Shown here in pieces: positions 51,800 to 60,011 of a stretch of DNA of 64,000 nucleotides. Source of the DNA: Streptomyces sp. NBC_01264. Its GTDB lineage: Bacteria; Actinomycetota; Actinomycetes; Streptomycetales; Streptomycetaceae. Position 1 is the stretch's first letter, and every line of letters begins with the position of its first letter. The translations under genes and the position numbers were made by a program. The stretch spans positions 5,146,001 through 5,210,000 of the forward strand of contig NZ_JAPEOX010000001.1 in NCBI RefSeq assembly GCF_026340675.1, written 5' to 3'. The notes under the pieces are model-generated. The model made no database searches and was not told the origin of the DNA. It worked only from the letters and a program-made list of their open reading frames with translations.

Positions 51800-52327
51800 T
51801 CAAACGAGGACGGCGACGGTCAGGGTGAGGGCGGAGCCGGCGAAGACCACGGTGTGGCGGACGTTCTGCAGGACCCGGGTCCAGGAGGGGAACGCCCCTT
51901 CGGCGGCCTTGAGAAAGGCGGGGACGTCCACGCGCAGCAGCTCGGGGTCCCCCTTGCGGCGAAACGCGGCCTGTACGGACTTCACGGCGCCGAGCTGGCT
52001 CTGCAGGATCAGGATGTTCGCGAGGAGCGCGAGCGTGGAGAAGATCCAGGTCAGGGTGGTACCGAGCGGGTTGCCGGCCAGGTTGAGGGCGGCGGCGGCG
52101 GCGAGGCTCGCGGCGGCGAAGGATCCCGGGGCCCACCATTCGTGGCCACTGGCGTCGAAGCGGAGCTTGTTCTCCTCCAGCACCTCCGGGCGGATGCCCT
52201 GTCGGCGCAACTCGCTGACGGCGACGGCCTTGGCGACGGCGCCGAAGCGATGGCGCAGGAGCGGGATCGAGGCGAAGGCGGCGGCGACGAGGATCTGGGC
52301 GACGGCGGCGAGCGTGTGGGTGTTCAT
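51800..52327 (-). CDS. Hypothetical integral membrane protein
   Basis: The 175-residue protein has three to four hydrophobic helices (LAAVAQILVAAAFASIPLL, SFAAASLAAAAALNLAG, LTWIFSTLALLANILILQSQ, VVFAGSALTLTVAVLV) with polar stretches LRRQGIRPEVLEENKLRFDASGHEWW and KGDPELLRVDVPAFLKAAEGAFPSWTRVLQN. I recognise no family. Its ATG overlaps, on the opposite strand, the apparent start of the truncated TetR gene, so the two are divergent with no promoter space, which suggests a rearrangement here. Confidence 0.65.
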   Translation of the reverse strand: MNTHTLAAVAQILVAAAFASIPLLRHRFGAVAKAVAVSELRRQGIRPEVLEENKLRFDASGHEWWAPGSFAAASLAAAAALNLAGNPLGTTLTWIFSTLALLANILILQSQLGAVKSVQAAFRRKGDPELLRVDVPAFLKAAEGAFPSWTRVLQNVRHTVVFAGSALTLTVAVLV

Positions 52328-52874
52328 GGGCTTCTCCCTCTACGACACCGAAGGCCTGGAAGGCCAGATCCGGCTGCCCGACCTCGACGCGGTCGACTGG
52401 CGCGGAGCCGCCACCTCCATGGCCGGCGACCTGTACGGGATGTTCACGCGCCACCCCTGGCTGGTGCAGGCCTTCGCCACCCATCTCTTCCACGGCACGG
52501 GCAAGGCCCGCCACGACGACCACAACCTGGCCGTCTACGAGAAGGCGGGTTTCACCGGCCCCCAGGCGGACCGGGCCGCCGCCGCCGTCTTCACGTACGT
52601 CCTCGGCAACGCGGCGCCGTCCGCCGCCACCACCTCGCTCACCCGCCGGATCGAACCCGAGGGTGGTGATGCCGAGGAGGTGTTCGGCGCCGTCATGAAG
52701 CAGGCGACCGAGGCCGCCGCGGGCTTCCCCCGCCTGCGGTCCCGGGTCGAGTCGGTTTCCGGCTCCGGCCACCCCGACTACGCGGACGCCCCGGACGACA
52801 CCTTCGACTTCGGCCTCCAGGCGCTGCTGGACGGCCTGACGGCCCGGATCCCCGGCACTCCCGCCACCATGTGA
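52326..52874 (+). pseudogene. TetR regulator C-terminal domain without its DNA-binding domain
   Basis: The 182-residue frame matches the ligand-binding half of TetR/AcrR regulators: IRLPDLDAVDWRGAATSMAGDLYGMFTRHPWLVQAF, the helix ending VFTYVLGNAAPSAA, and the ending DDTFDFGLQALLDGLTARI. The 60- to 70-residue HTH domain is absent, and the sequence upstream belongs to a membrane gene on the other strand. The apparent ATG at 52326 overlaps that gene's ATG. The simplest reading is a 5' deletion. A free ligand-binding domain could still be translated, but no ribosome site is obvious. Confidence 0.7.
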
Positions 52875-52961
52875 CCCACGTCACCCGGGATTCCTGTCAG
52901 GAACCGGGCCGCGGTTCCGCTCATGTCGGCGAGAGCCCAGCGAACCGACAGGAGACATCAC

Positions 52962-54225
52962 ATGAAGCACCGCATCGTCGTCCTCGGTGCCGGCTATGCC
53001 GGGGCCTACGTGGCGGGGAACCTGGCCCGCAGGCTGTCCCCGGAGGACACCGAGATCACCGTGGTCAACGCCGAGCCGGACTTCGTCGAGCGGCTGCGGC
53101 TGCACCAGCTCGCGGCGGGCCAGGAGATCGGGACCCGCGCACTCGCCGACGTCTTCGCGGGGACGGGGGTACGGCTGCGCCTGGCCCGCGTCACCGCCGT
53201 CGACCCCGAGCGCCGGGTCGTTACGGTGACGGGCACCGACGGCGGGACGGCCACCGACGGCGGCACGCGCACCGGCGGCGGCCCCGCCGAGCTCGGCTAC
53301 GACACCCTGCTCTACGCCCTCGGCAGCCACGGCGACGACCACGGTGTCCCCGGCGTGGCCGAGCACGCCTTCGACGTCGCCGTCCGGCCCTCGGCCCTGC
53401 GCCTGCGCGACCGCCTGAACGCCCTGCGGGACGGCGGCGGCCGCGACGGCGCCGGCGCCGGGAACGTACTGGTCATCGGTGACGGCCTGACCGGCATCGA
53501 GACCGCCACCGAGATCGCCGAATCCCGTCCCGGCCTGTCGGTGACGCTGGTCGCCCGCGGCGAACTGGGCGCCAGGCTCTCTCCCGGAGCCCGCGGCCAC
53601 CTGCGCCGGGCCTGCGAACGCCTGGACGTCACCGTCGTCGAACACACCCGCGTCGAAGCCGTCGAAGCGACCCGGGTCCTGTGCGCCGACGGGACCGCCC
53701 TGCCGTCCGACGCGACCGTGTGGACGGCCGGGTTCGCGGTCGCGCCCATCGCCGCCGCCGCCGGGCTGGCGGTCACCGCGGACGGCCGGATCCTCGTCGA
53801 CCCCACCATGCGCTCGCACTCGCACCCCGAGGTCTACGCCGCCGGTGACAGCGTCCACGCCATCGGTGCGAACGGCCTGCCGCTGCCCATGTCCTGCGCC
53901 TCGGCCGGCTTTCACCGCCATGCAGGCCGTGAAGGCCGTCATGGGAACCCTCACCGGCACCGGGACCGGCCACGTCAAACTGGCCTACCCGGGCAACCAC
54001 ATCAGCCTCGGGCGGCAGGACGGGATCCTGCAACTGGTCGACGGCGCGGCGCGGGCGAAGTCGGCGTACGCGGGCGGGCGGAAGGCCGCGCGGATCAAGG
54101 CGGGCATCCTCAGGATGTCGCTGTGGACCACCTCGCACCCGACCTTCTGCCTTCCCAAGCGCCGGCGCCGCCTGGCCACCGTGCCCGACGCGACTGCCCG
54201 GACGGCGGCCGCGCAGGCCTCGTAG
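52962..54225 (+). pseudogene. NAD(P)/FAD-dependent oxidoreductase (NDH-2-like) with a frameshift
   Basis: The first 317 residues show a complete flavoprotein start. The FAD motif is VVLGAGYAGAYVAGNLA, and YALGSH and NVLVIGDGLTGIETATEIAES (NAD motif) follow. A second FAD-site VYAAGDSVHAIG then leads to MSCASAGF. At 53910-53913 (TTTC) the frame breaks. The true continuation TAMQAVKAVMGTLTGTGTG...HVKLAYPGNHISLGRQDG, and the tail to 54225, lies one frame over. Removing one base restores a single 420-residue protein. This is either a real +1 mutation or a sequencing error. The start is ATG 52962 after CAGGAGA. The gene is normally coupled to the ECF sigma gene that follows. Confidence 0.8.
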
Positions 54226-54235
54226 GGTGATCCGC

Positions 54236-54495
54236 ATGGACCACGTAGCCGGGGACCGGTTCGACACCAGCCGCTTCGAGGCCTCCCGCAACCGGCTGGC
54301 CGCGCTGGCCTACCGCCTGCTGGGCTCCGCCGTCGACGCCCAGGACGCGGTGCAGGACGCGTTCCTGCACTGGCAGGCCGCCGACCGGGAGCGGATCAGG
54401 GTGCCGGAAGCATGGCTGACAAAGGTCGTCACCCACCTGTGTCTCGACCGGCTGCGCTCGGCGCAGGTCCGCCGCGAACGCAGCACCGGCGCCTG
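54236..54495 (+). pseudogene. ECF sigma factor fragment (SigJ-like), truncated 3'
   Basis: The frame encodes sigma region 2: FEASRNRLAALAYRLLGSAVDAQDAVQDAFLHWQAADRERIRVPEAWLTKVVTHLCLDRLRSAQVRRER. Homology stops after about 85 residues, before region 4 and the C-terminal SnoaL-type domain of this group. Beyond about 54495 the DNA is the reverse complement of the response-regulator 3' end. ATG 54236 has GGTGA before it. The flavoprotein upstream is the usual partner of this sigma factor, and both are damaged. Without region 4 it cannot direct promoter recognition. Confidence 0.8.
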
Positions 54496-55181
54496 GCCGC
54501 CAGTTTGGACAGCAGGCGGCCGATGTGGGTCTTCACCGTGCCCATGCTCAGGTGCAGCCGCGCCGTGATCTCGTCGTTGGACAGGCCGCGTGCGATCAGT
54601 TCCAGGACCTCGCGCTCCCGGCCCGTCACCCCGGCCAGCGGTGCGGGACCGTGGCCCGGACCGGGGGGCGGGTACGGGTCGGGGCGGCGGGCGAACTCCT
54701 CGATGAGGCGGCGCGTCACCGACGGAGCCAACAGGGAGTCGCCCGCGGCGACCACCTGGATGGCGGCCAGGACTTCCGCGGGCGGGGCGTCCTTGAGGAG
54801 GAAACCCGCGGCTCCGGCCCGCAGGGCCGCGTAGACGTACTCGTCGAGGTCGAACGTGGTCAGGATCAGCACCCTGACGCCGGCCGTCTCGGGGGAGCCG
54901 CAGATCCGCCGGGTCGCCTCGATCCCGTCCATGACCGGCATCCGGACGTCCATCAGGACCACGTCCGGCCGGTGCAGGCGCGCGAGTTCGACGGCCTCCG
55001 CCCCGTTGCCCGCCTCTCCGACGGCGGTGAGGCCGGGTTCGTTCTCGACGAGGATCCGGAAGGAGCCGCGCAGCAGCACCTGGTCGTCGACGACGAGCGC
55101 CCGGGTCGCGTCCGGGGCCGTGCCGACGTCGGCGTCCGTGTCCGTGCCCGCGTCCGTGTCCGCGTCCGTGTTCGCCGTCAT
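54429..55181 (-). CDS. NarL/LuxR-family response regulator with altered C-terminus
   Basis: The 250-residue regulator has a receiver domain (RALVVDDQVLLRGSFRILVEN, phospho-Asp in DVVLMDVRMPVMDG, Lys in FLLKDAPP) and a LuxR HTH (LTGREREVLELIARGLSNDEITARLHLSMGTVKTHIGRLLSKLAAR-like). After KLAAR the normal end (about 15 residues) is replaced by RRCCVRGGPAPSAAGRDTGG, read from the fused sigma-factor DNA. The recognition helix is complete, so it may still bind DNA. The N-terminus has an Asp/Thr repeat (DADTDAGTDTDADVGT). ATG 55181 follows GAGGAGG. The cognate kinase gene is 50 bases upstream. Confidence 0.88.
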   Translation of the reverse strand: MTANTDADTDAGTDTDADVGTAPDATRALVVDDQVLLRGSFRILVENEPGLTAVGEAGNGAEAVELARLHRPDVVLMDVRMPVMDGIEATRRICGSPETAGVRVLILTTFDLDEYVYAALRAGAAGFLLKDAPPAEVLAAIQVVAAGDSLLAPSVTRRLIEEFARRPDPYPPPGPGHGPAPLAGVTGREREVLELIARGLSNDEITARLHLSMGTVKTHIGRLLSKLAARRRCCVRGGPAPSAAGRDTGG

Positions 55182-55231
55182 ACGGTCCTCCTCATGCCGT
55201 CCTGCGGCAGCCGGGCGGAGACCGCGAAGCC

Positions 55232-56422
55232 TCAGCCGGGGCGCGGGCCCGCGCTGAACGTTCCGCCGTACATGATCGCCCGCTCCCGCATCCCGACCAG
55301 GCCGTGCCCGTGTCCGTGCCCGTGGCCGCCCGGCCGTTCGCGGTCGGGCCCCGGGCCCGGTACCCCGTCGTCCGTGACATCGATCCGCACCTCGTGCGGG
55401 TCGGCCTCGACCCGGACCAGGCAGCGTGCGGGCGCCGCGTGCTTCACCGCGTTGGTGAGGGACTCCTGGACGATCCGGTGCACGGCCAGGGCGATTCCCG
55501 CGGGCAGACCGCCGTCGGGCAGACCGCCGTCGGGCACGTGGACACTCAAGTCGACCTCCACACCCGCCTGTCGGGCCTGCTCGGCCAGCAGGCCGAGCGC
55601 GTCGAGGCCTGGCGTCGGGTCCAGCGGGGCGACCGCCGCGGTGTCGGTGCGAAGCACGCCCAGGGTGCGGCGCATCTCGGTCATGGCGGCCCGGCTCGTG
55701 CGCTCGATGACGCGCAGCGCGTCCACGGCCTCCTCCGGGCGGCGCTGGGCCACATGTCCGGCGACCCCGGCCTTGACCGCGATCAGGCTGAGGCTGTGCG
55801 ACACGATGTCGTGCAACTCCCGGGCGATACGCAGCCGTTCTTCGGCGATGGCCTGCTCGGTCCGCCGGGCTGCGAGCTCGGCCTGCCGGGCCCGGCGCGT
55901 GCGTACGACGAAGCCCGCCGCCCAGCCGCCGCCGAGGACCAGCCAGACGATGGCGGCGACCCCGGCCGCCCCGCTCCCGGTCTCGGCCGGTGTGACCAGG
56001 GCCTCCCCGGTGAGCACCGCGGCCGCCGCGAGGGCGAGCGAGGCGGCGAGCACCGGCACCGAGCGCCGCGGGGGACCGCTGAGGGCGACCGTGTAGAGGA
56101 GGAGGCCGACCGCGGTCCACGGCTCGTGCGTGACGTCCAGCAGGGTGGCGGCACAGGCTCCGGCGAGGGCCGTCGCCGCTGCCGGTACGGGCCACAGCCG
56201 GCGCACCGCGACCGGGAGGCCGATCGCCGCGGCCACGAGCACACCGGCCCACGCCGGCCCGGTGTAGGCGGGCTGCGCCCCGTCGCCCGGCATCCGCGTG
56301 AAGCCGACGTACACGGCGGTGATGAGCAGCGCGGTCACCAGGTCGAGCGTGAGCAGATGACGGTCCCGCAGCCCCCGTTGGGCACCCATGCCCCGACCGT
56401 ACAGCGCGCCCCGCGTGCCCAT
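55232..56422 (-). CDS. NarL-type sensor histidine kinase (HisKA_3)
   Basis: The 396-residue kinase has an N-terminal block of five to six membrane helices with no clear external domain. The HisKA_3 dimerisation box RIARELHDIVSHSLSLIAVKAGVAGHVA carries the phospho-His. The HATPase domain has HRIVQESLTNAVKHAAPARC and DDGVPGPGP, and a His-Gly repeat (GGHGHGHGHGLVGMRERA) replaces a normal glycine loop segment. MGTRGAL at 56422 has GAGGGGG before it; ATG 56389 is an alternative. It forms an operon with a membrane gene 20 bases upstream and the response regulator downstream. Confidence 0.88.
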   Translation of the reverse strand: MGTRGALYGRGMGAQRGLRDRHLLTLDLVTALLITAVYVGFTRMPGDGAQPAYTGPAWAGVLVAAAIGLPVAVRRLWPVPAAATALAGACAATLLDVTHEPWTAVGLLLYTVALSGPPRRSVPVLAASLALAAAAVLTGEALVTPAETGSGAAGVAAIVWLVLGGGWAAGFVVRTRRARQAELAARRTEQAIAEERLRIARELHDIVSHSLSLIAVKAGVAGHVAQRRPEEAVDALRVIERTSRAAMTEMRRTLGVLRTDTAAVAPLDPTPGLDALGLLAEQARQAGVEVDLSVHVPDGGLPDGGLPAGIALAVHRIVQESLTNAVKHAAPARCLVRVEADPHEVRIDVTDDGVPGPGPDRERPGGHGHGHGHGLVGMRERAIMYGGTFSAGPRPG

Positions 56423-56442
56423 CGGATACCCCCTCATGTGCG

Positions 56443-57027
56443 TCAACCGGCCCGCCCGATCAGGGGCATGAGGATCAGCGTGACGGTGATCGCCAGGCTC
56501 CAGCGCAGGACCGTGGCCCGGCCGGGCGCCGGGCCGTCGCGCAGCACGGTGAACGTCTCGCCGACGAACCGGGCCGCGGCTTCCGCGCCCTGCCGTCCGG
56601 CGAGCTGGAAGGCGAGGTGGTCCACGCCGGCGTGGAAGGTCCGGGCGAAGAGCCCGAGGACGGCGAAGACCCCGCCCCACAGGGCCGGCCCGGGTGCGCG
56701 GCGGCCGATGCGGGAGGCGAGTACGGCCAGGGCGGGCCAGAGCAGGACGGTCCCGGCGGCGAAGGCACCGTAGGAGACCGAGATCAGGAGGGGGTGCTCG
56801 ACGCGGGCGGCGAGCTGCTCGGGGTAGAAGAAGTGGAACGGCAGTCTCAGGAGCACCCCCGCGCAGAGCAGCACCGGCCCGGCGACCAGGGAGACGCCGC
56901 CCACCCAACGCCCGGGAAACCCGGACCAGTCGACGGGCAGCAGCGGCGGCCTCGCCGGCCCGGCGGTGTCACGTGCGGTGTCACGTGTGGTGTCACGTAC
57001 GGAGGACCTGCTCGGTGTCGTCGTCAT
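56443..57027 (-). CDS. Hypothetical membrane protein, first gene of the kinase operon
   Basis: The 194-residue protein has about five hydrophobic helices ([67 protein letters not shown] and [18 protein letters not shown]). The N-terminus has RDT repeats encoded by 12-bp DNA repeats (TGTCACGTGYGG). It resembles small DUF4386-like or related proteins. Its position before a kinase and response regulator suggests a sensory or target role. ATG 57027 is the likely start. Confidence 0.65.
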   Translation of the reverse strand: MTTTPSRSSVRDTTRDTARDTAGPARPPLLPVDWSGFPGRWVGGVSLVAGPVLLCAGVLLRLPFHFFYPEQLAARVEHPLLISVSYGAFAAGTVLLWPALAVLASRIGRRAPGPALWGGVFAVLGLFARTFHAGVDHLAFQLAGRQGAEAAARFVGETFTVLRDGPAPGRATVLRWSLAITVTLILMPLIGRAG

Positions 57028-57161
57028 GCCCCGAACGATCCCGCCCGCGCACACCCCACCGCATCGGAGCACGGTCCACTCCCCGAGGGCCCGCATCGGC
57101 CCCAGGTCCGACGCCGCCCCTTCCCCGGCGGCTCTCCGGGAGACGGCCTAGGGTCGCAGAC

Positions 57162-57497
57162 ATGACCGTCGCCCGATCCCTCGCCCTGTTCGCCGTCGCC
57201 GCCCTCTTCGAGATCGGCGGCGCCTGGCTGGTCTGGCAGGGCATCCGCGAACACAAGGGCTGGTTCTGGATCGGCGCGGGCGTCATCGCGCTGGGCCTGT
57301 ACGGGGTGGTGGCGACCTTCCAGTCCGACGGGAACTTCGGCCGCATCCTCGCCGCGTACGGCGGCGTCTTCGTCGCCGGATCCATCGCCTGGGGCATGGT
57401 CGCCGACGGCTACCGCCCCGACCGCTACGACGTCATCGGCGCACTGGTCTGCCTCGCCGGCATGGCCGTGATCATGTACGCGCCCCGCACCCACTGA
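57162..57497 (+). CDS. YnfA family membrane protein
   Basis: The 111-residue protein has four helices in the YnfA order. It runs from [23 protein letters not shown] through [24 protein letters not shown] and [52 protein letters not shown]. YnfA proteins are small multidrug-resistance-like membrane proteins. ATG 57162 gives full length. A 3 x 15-bp tandem repeat begins at its stop codon. Confidence 0.9.
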   Translation: MTVARSLALFAVAALFEIGGAWLVWQGIREHKGWFWIGAGVIALGLYGVVATFQSDGNFGRILAAYGGVFVAGSIAWGMVADGYRPDRYDVIGALVCLAGMAVIMYAPRTH

Positions 57498-57530
57498 CGC
57501 CGCACCCACTGACGCCGCACCCACTGACGC
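57486..57530. repeat. Three 15-bp tandem repeats at the end of the ynfA-like gene
   Basis: CGCACCCACTGACGC occurs three times without gaps. The first copy encodes the last residues and contains the TGA stop; the others duplicate the stop region in the 3' UTR. It looks like a slippage product. Confidence 0.85.
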
Positions 57531-57604
57531 CGCGATCACCCGCCGGGGCGGCCCGGCGCCCGGCCGGAACGGTCGGAACGGTCGGACGCGGGCACCCGGG
57601 GCGG

Positions 57605-58306
57605 TCAGGCGCGGGCGGCGGCGGCCGCGACGATCCAGTTCCGGAACTCGACGGCGTAGTGCCGCAGGTGGTGGTCCAGGACCTCGTCCGGGCAGGTGAC
57701 GGGGAAGTAGACCGACAGGTTCGCGGTGAAGCCGTCGGCCGTGTCGCCGAACTGGATCAGCGCCCGCCCGACGACGGTGCCGTCGGCCAGGAAGAGGTTC
57801 GAGGACATCTTGCGGGGGAACTCCGATTCCGGGAGGAGCTCGGCCGCGTCCTTGGCCCAGTCCAGCGCGTCGGTGCCCCAGCCGCCCATGTAGAAGTCGG
57901 CGATGTGCGGGCCGATGTTCTCCACCACGCGCGCGCCGATCTCATCGGTGCCCATCACGTAGTGCTCGGGGTGCGCCGCGAGGAGCACGCGCTCGTCCCC
58001 CGCGAACGCCTTGTCCATCCAGGCCAGGAACTCGCCCGAGGTCAGCCCCTTCGTCGCCAGCACGGTGGTGCCGCCCTTGAAGGCACCGTCCGAGGTGCGG
58101 GCGCTCTCGCGCAGGACGGCATTGCCCGCCTCGATGTCCGCGGCCAGGAGGTCGAGGAGCCCCTGGCGGCCCAGCAGCGTCCGGAAGCGGTCCACGGCGC
58201 GGCGGGCGTAGAAGAGCTCGAAGTCGTCGATGCTCCCGGCGCCGGAGGGTCCGGCCTCGAGCGTCACGGTGACCCCGGCGGGCTGAGAGGTCTGGTTGTC
58301 GATCAT
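57605..58306 (-). CDS. Hypothetical protein under TetR palindrome control
   Basis: The 233-residue soluble protein has no signal peptide. It contains FELFYARRAVDRFRTLLGRQGLLDLLAADIEAGNAVLRESARTSDGAFKGGTTVLATKG, then HPEHYVMGTDEIGARVVENIGPHIADFYMGGWG and a C-terminal WIVAAAAARA. I do not recognise a family with certainty. The His, Asp and Glu clusters near HPEHYVMGTDE could be ligand-binding. ATG 58306 follows GGAGG. A perfect 28-bp palindrome lies 18 bases upstream, shared with the divergent TetR gene, so it is the likely regulated target. Confidence 0.75.
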   Translation of the reverse strand: MIDNQTSQPAGVTVTLEAGPSGAGSIDDFELFYARRAVDRFRTLLGRQGLLDLLAADIEAGNAVLRESARTSDGAFKGGTTVLATKGLTSGEFLAWMDKAFAGDERVLLAAHPEHYVMGTDEIGARVVENIGPHIADFYMGGWGTDALDWAKDAAELLPESEFPRKMSSNLFLADGTVVGRALIQFGDTADGFTANLSVYFPVTCPDEVLDHHLRHYAVEFRNWIVAAAAARA

Positions 58307-58323
58307 GGTGGAACCTCCGATAG

Positions 58324-58351
58324 GATGTGAATGCGAATTCGCATTCACATC
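58324..58351. promoter_or_regulatory. Perfect 28-bp palindromic TetR operator
   Basis: GATGTGAATGCGAA (58324-58337) is followed immediately by its exact complement TTCGCATTCACATC (58338-58351). It lies 18 bases before the hypothetical gene start on the minus strand and 63 bases before the TetR start on the plus strand. The size and symmetry fit a TetR dimer pair. Confidence 0.85.
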
Positions 58352-58413
58352 TCGAGGTTACGCCCAAGGGGGCACCAGTTGTCAAAGGTCCTGCTCGGAG
58401 CGGCGCGGATACC

Positions 58414-59073
58414 ATGCGGGACATGACCATGGAGCCGGAGCGCCCGGCGGCCTACCGGGAGCCCCAGCAGGCCCGTAGCGCCGCGACCCTGGCCCGTGTG
58501 CTGCGGGCGGCCGAGGAGATCGCCTCCGATTCCGGCCTGGAGGAGATGACCATCGCCGGTGTCGCACAGCGCGCCGGCGTCGCCGTCGGGACGATCTATC
58601 GCCGCTTCGAGGACAAAGAACAGCTGATCAGCGCCCTGACCGAGCGGATGCTGGAACGCCGCGAGGAGTACGTGGCCGAGCGACTGCGCGCGGCCGAGCC
58701 CTCCCTCCCGGGCGTCATGGACGCCTACGCGCACGCCCTGCTGCAGTCCTTCGCCGACCACAGCAGCCTCTTCCCCGAGCTGCTGCGCACGCGCGGGACC
58801 AGGTCCCTGGACCGCGGGGCCCGCACCATCACCGAACTCCACCGCCTCCTGCTCGAAGCGGCGGCCCCGTACGCCGGCCAGATCCGCCGCTCCCGGCCCC
58901 AGCAGGCACTCGACACCGCGGCCCGCGCCCTCCTCGGCGCCTGCTTCCACAACTCCGTACGCCCCGACGCCGCCACCGGCGAAGCGGCCAGGCGCCGGTA
59001 CGCCGACGAGCTCGCCGACATGGCGACCGCCTACCTCCTCACCCCCGACCGGCGCCGCGACGCCGACACCTGA
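58414..59073 (+). CDS. TetR-family regulator
   Basis: The 219-residue protein has the HTH ARVLRAAEEIASDSGLEEMTIAGVAQRAGVAVGTIYRRFEDKEQLISALTERM and a C-terminal ligand domain with LLQSFADHSSLFPELLRTRGTRSLDRGARTITELHRLL. ATG 58414 is chosen; 58423 is an alternative. The divergent gene and the perfect palindrome between them point to repression of that gene and of itself. Confidence 0.9.
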   Translation: MRDMTMEPERPAAYREPQQARSAATLARVLRAAEEIASDSGLEEMTIAGVAQRAGVAVGTIYRRFEDKEQLISALTERMLERREEYVAERLRAAEPSLPGVMDAYAHALLQSFADHSSLFPELLRTRGTRSLDRGARTITELHRLLLEAAAPYAGQIRRSRPQQALDTAARALLGACFHNSVRPDAATGEAARRRYADELADMATAYLLTPDRRRDADT

Positions 59074-59136
59074 GCCCGCCGGGCAGGGGCGAGTGGCCTG
59101 GTCGAAAGTCGCGACCAGGCCACCGAGGCACGTCGT

Positions 59137-59337
59137 TCAGAGCGTCTCGTCGTGCAGGTCTTCCTCGCGCAGCAGGTCGTCCTCGCGCCGGCGCGAGCTC
59201 TCCTTCTGGTTCTTCTTCTGTCCCTGCTCGCGGGACGCCTTGCCCGGCTGGGGGTGCGCGGGGTCGCCGGCGCGATGGTGCTCCTGCGCCTCGCGGTCCT
59301 TGCCCGGCTCCTGGTGCTTGCCCTGTGTACCGCCCAT
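59137..59337 (-). CDS. Small hydrophilic protein (66 aa), Lys/Glu/His/Gln-rich
   Basis: The 66-residue product (GGTQGKHQEPGKDREAQEHH...KKNQKESSRRREDDLLREEDLHDETL) is almost entirely polar and predicted disordered, like small hydrophilins induced by stress or found in spores of Streptomyces. AGGAA lies before ATG 59337. It is monocistronic, with no partner nearby. Confidence 0.75.
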   Translation of the reverse strand: MGGTQGKHQEPGKDREAQEHHRAGDPAHPQPGKASREQGQKKNQKESSRRREDDLLREEDLHDETL

Positions 59338-59501
59338 GACGCGGTTCCTCTCGATTGCGTGGGAGGGGGATTCCCCGCCCATCACGCTGACAGGAAGATG
59401 CACAATCTGCATCATTTCGGACGCGGGGCGTGACGTGCGGGCGGTCGGGCAGGCGGACGTGCGGGTGACGCCCTCCCGGCCCGCAGGGTCCGCAGGATCC
59501 G

Positions 59502-60011
59502 TTAAGCCTCCGCGCCGGTCCGGGCCAGTCGGTTCACGGTGGCGATGACCTCGTCCGCGAGGGACTCCGTGTCGCCGATGGTGAGGTAGGTGACGTCGGC
59601 GACGGTGTGGAGGCCACGGACGAGGAAGGCGTAGTCCACTCCGTCTTCGAGGAGGAGCACGATCGGCTTCCCGAGGGCCGAGGCCCAGCCGATCTCGATG
59701 TGGGTGCCGGGGGAGGCAGGGTGGCCGGGGAAGGCGACGAAGACCGTGCTCGCGGAGATCTCGTCGTAGTCCAGGCGGGTGCACTCGTCGGGGGTGAGGA
59801 ACTTCGCGCCCCAGGACTCGCGGCGGTGGGCGTTGTAGACCTGGTAGTCCTCGGCCTCCAGGCGCTCGATGAGCGTCTCGAAGCGGGTGCGGGCCTCGGT
59901 GTTCATGGCGCCGTTCGCGTCGACGAGGGCCTTGAAGGGGCCGCCGAGGAAGACGCTGCGGGTCTGCCGGCCGGCTGCGGTGGCGGTGGGGGCTGCGGTC
60001 GTGGTGGTCAC
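59502..60011 (-). CDS. MilB/BcmB-like CMP/hydroxymethyl-CMP N-glycosidase (nucleoside 2-deoxyribosyltransferase fold)
   Basis: The 169-residue protein matches MilB-type hydrolases, which release cytosine or 5-hydroxymethylcytosine from (hydroxymethyl)CMP. Diagnostic segments are SVFLGGPF (19-26), VYNAHRRESWGAKFLTPDE, DYDEISASTVFVAFPGHPASPGTHIEIGW and LLLEDGVDYAFLVRGL. The likely catalytic nucleophile is Glu106 in HIEIGW. The first ~15 residues are an extension. GTG 60011 overlaps the methyltransferase stop by four bases (GTGA) and follows GGGAGTCAAGAA, so the two are translationally coupled. It is the last gene of the three-gene operon with a CMP-hydroxymethylase-like enzyme. Substrate preference between CMP and hydroxymethyl-CMP is not determinable here. 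Confidence 0.85.
   Translation of the reverse strand: MTTTTAAPTATAAGRQTRSVFLGGPFKALVDANGAMNTEARTRFETLIERLEAEDYQVYNAHRRESWGAKFLTPDECTRLDYDEISASTVFVAFPGHPASPGTHIEIGWASALGKPIVLLLEDGVDYAFLVRGLHTVADVTYLTIGDTESLADEVIATVNRLARTGAEA

Noticed and set aside
56941..57002. Repeated GTCACGT motifs resembling parS halves
   Set aside because: TGTCACGTGCGG repeats lack the TTTCACGTGAAA core and simply encode RDT repeats in the membrane protein gene.
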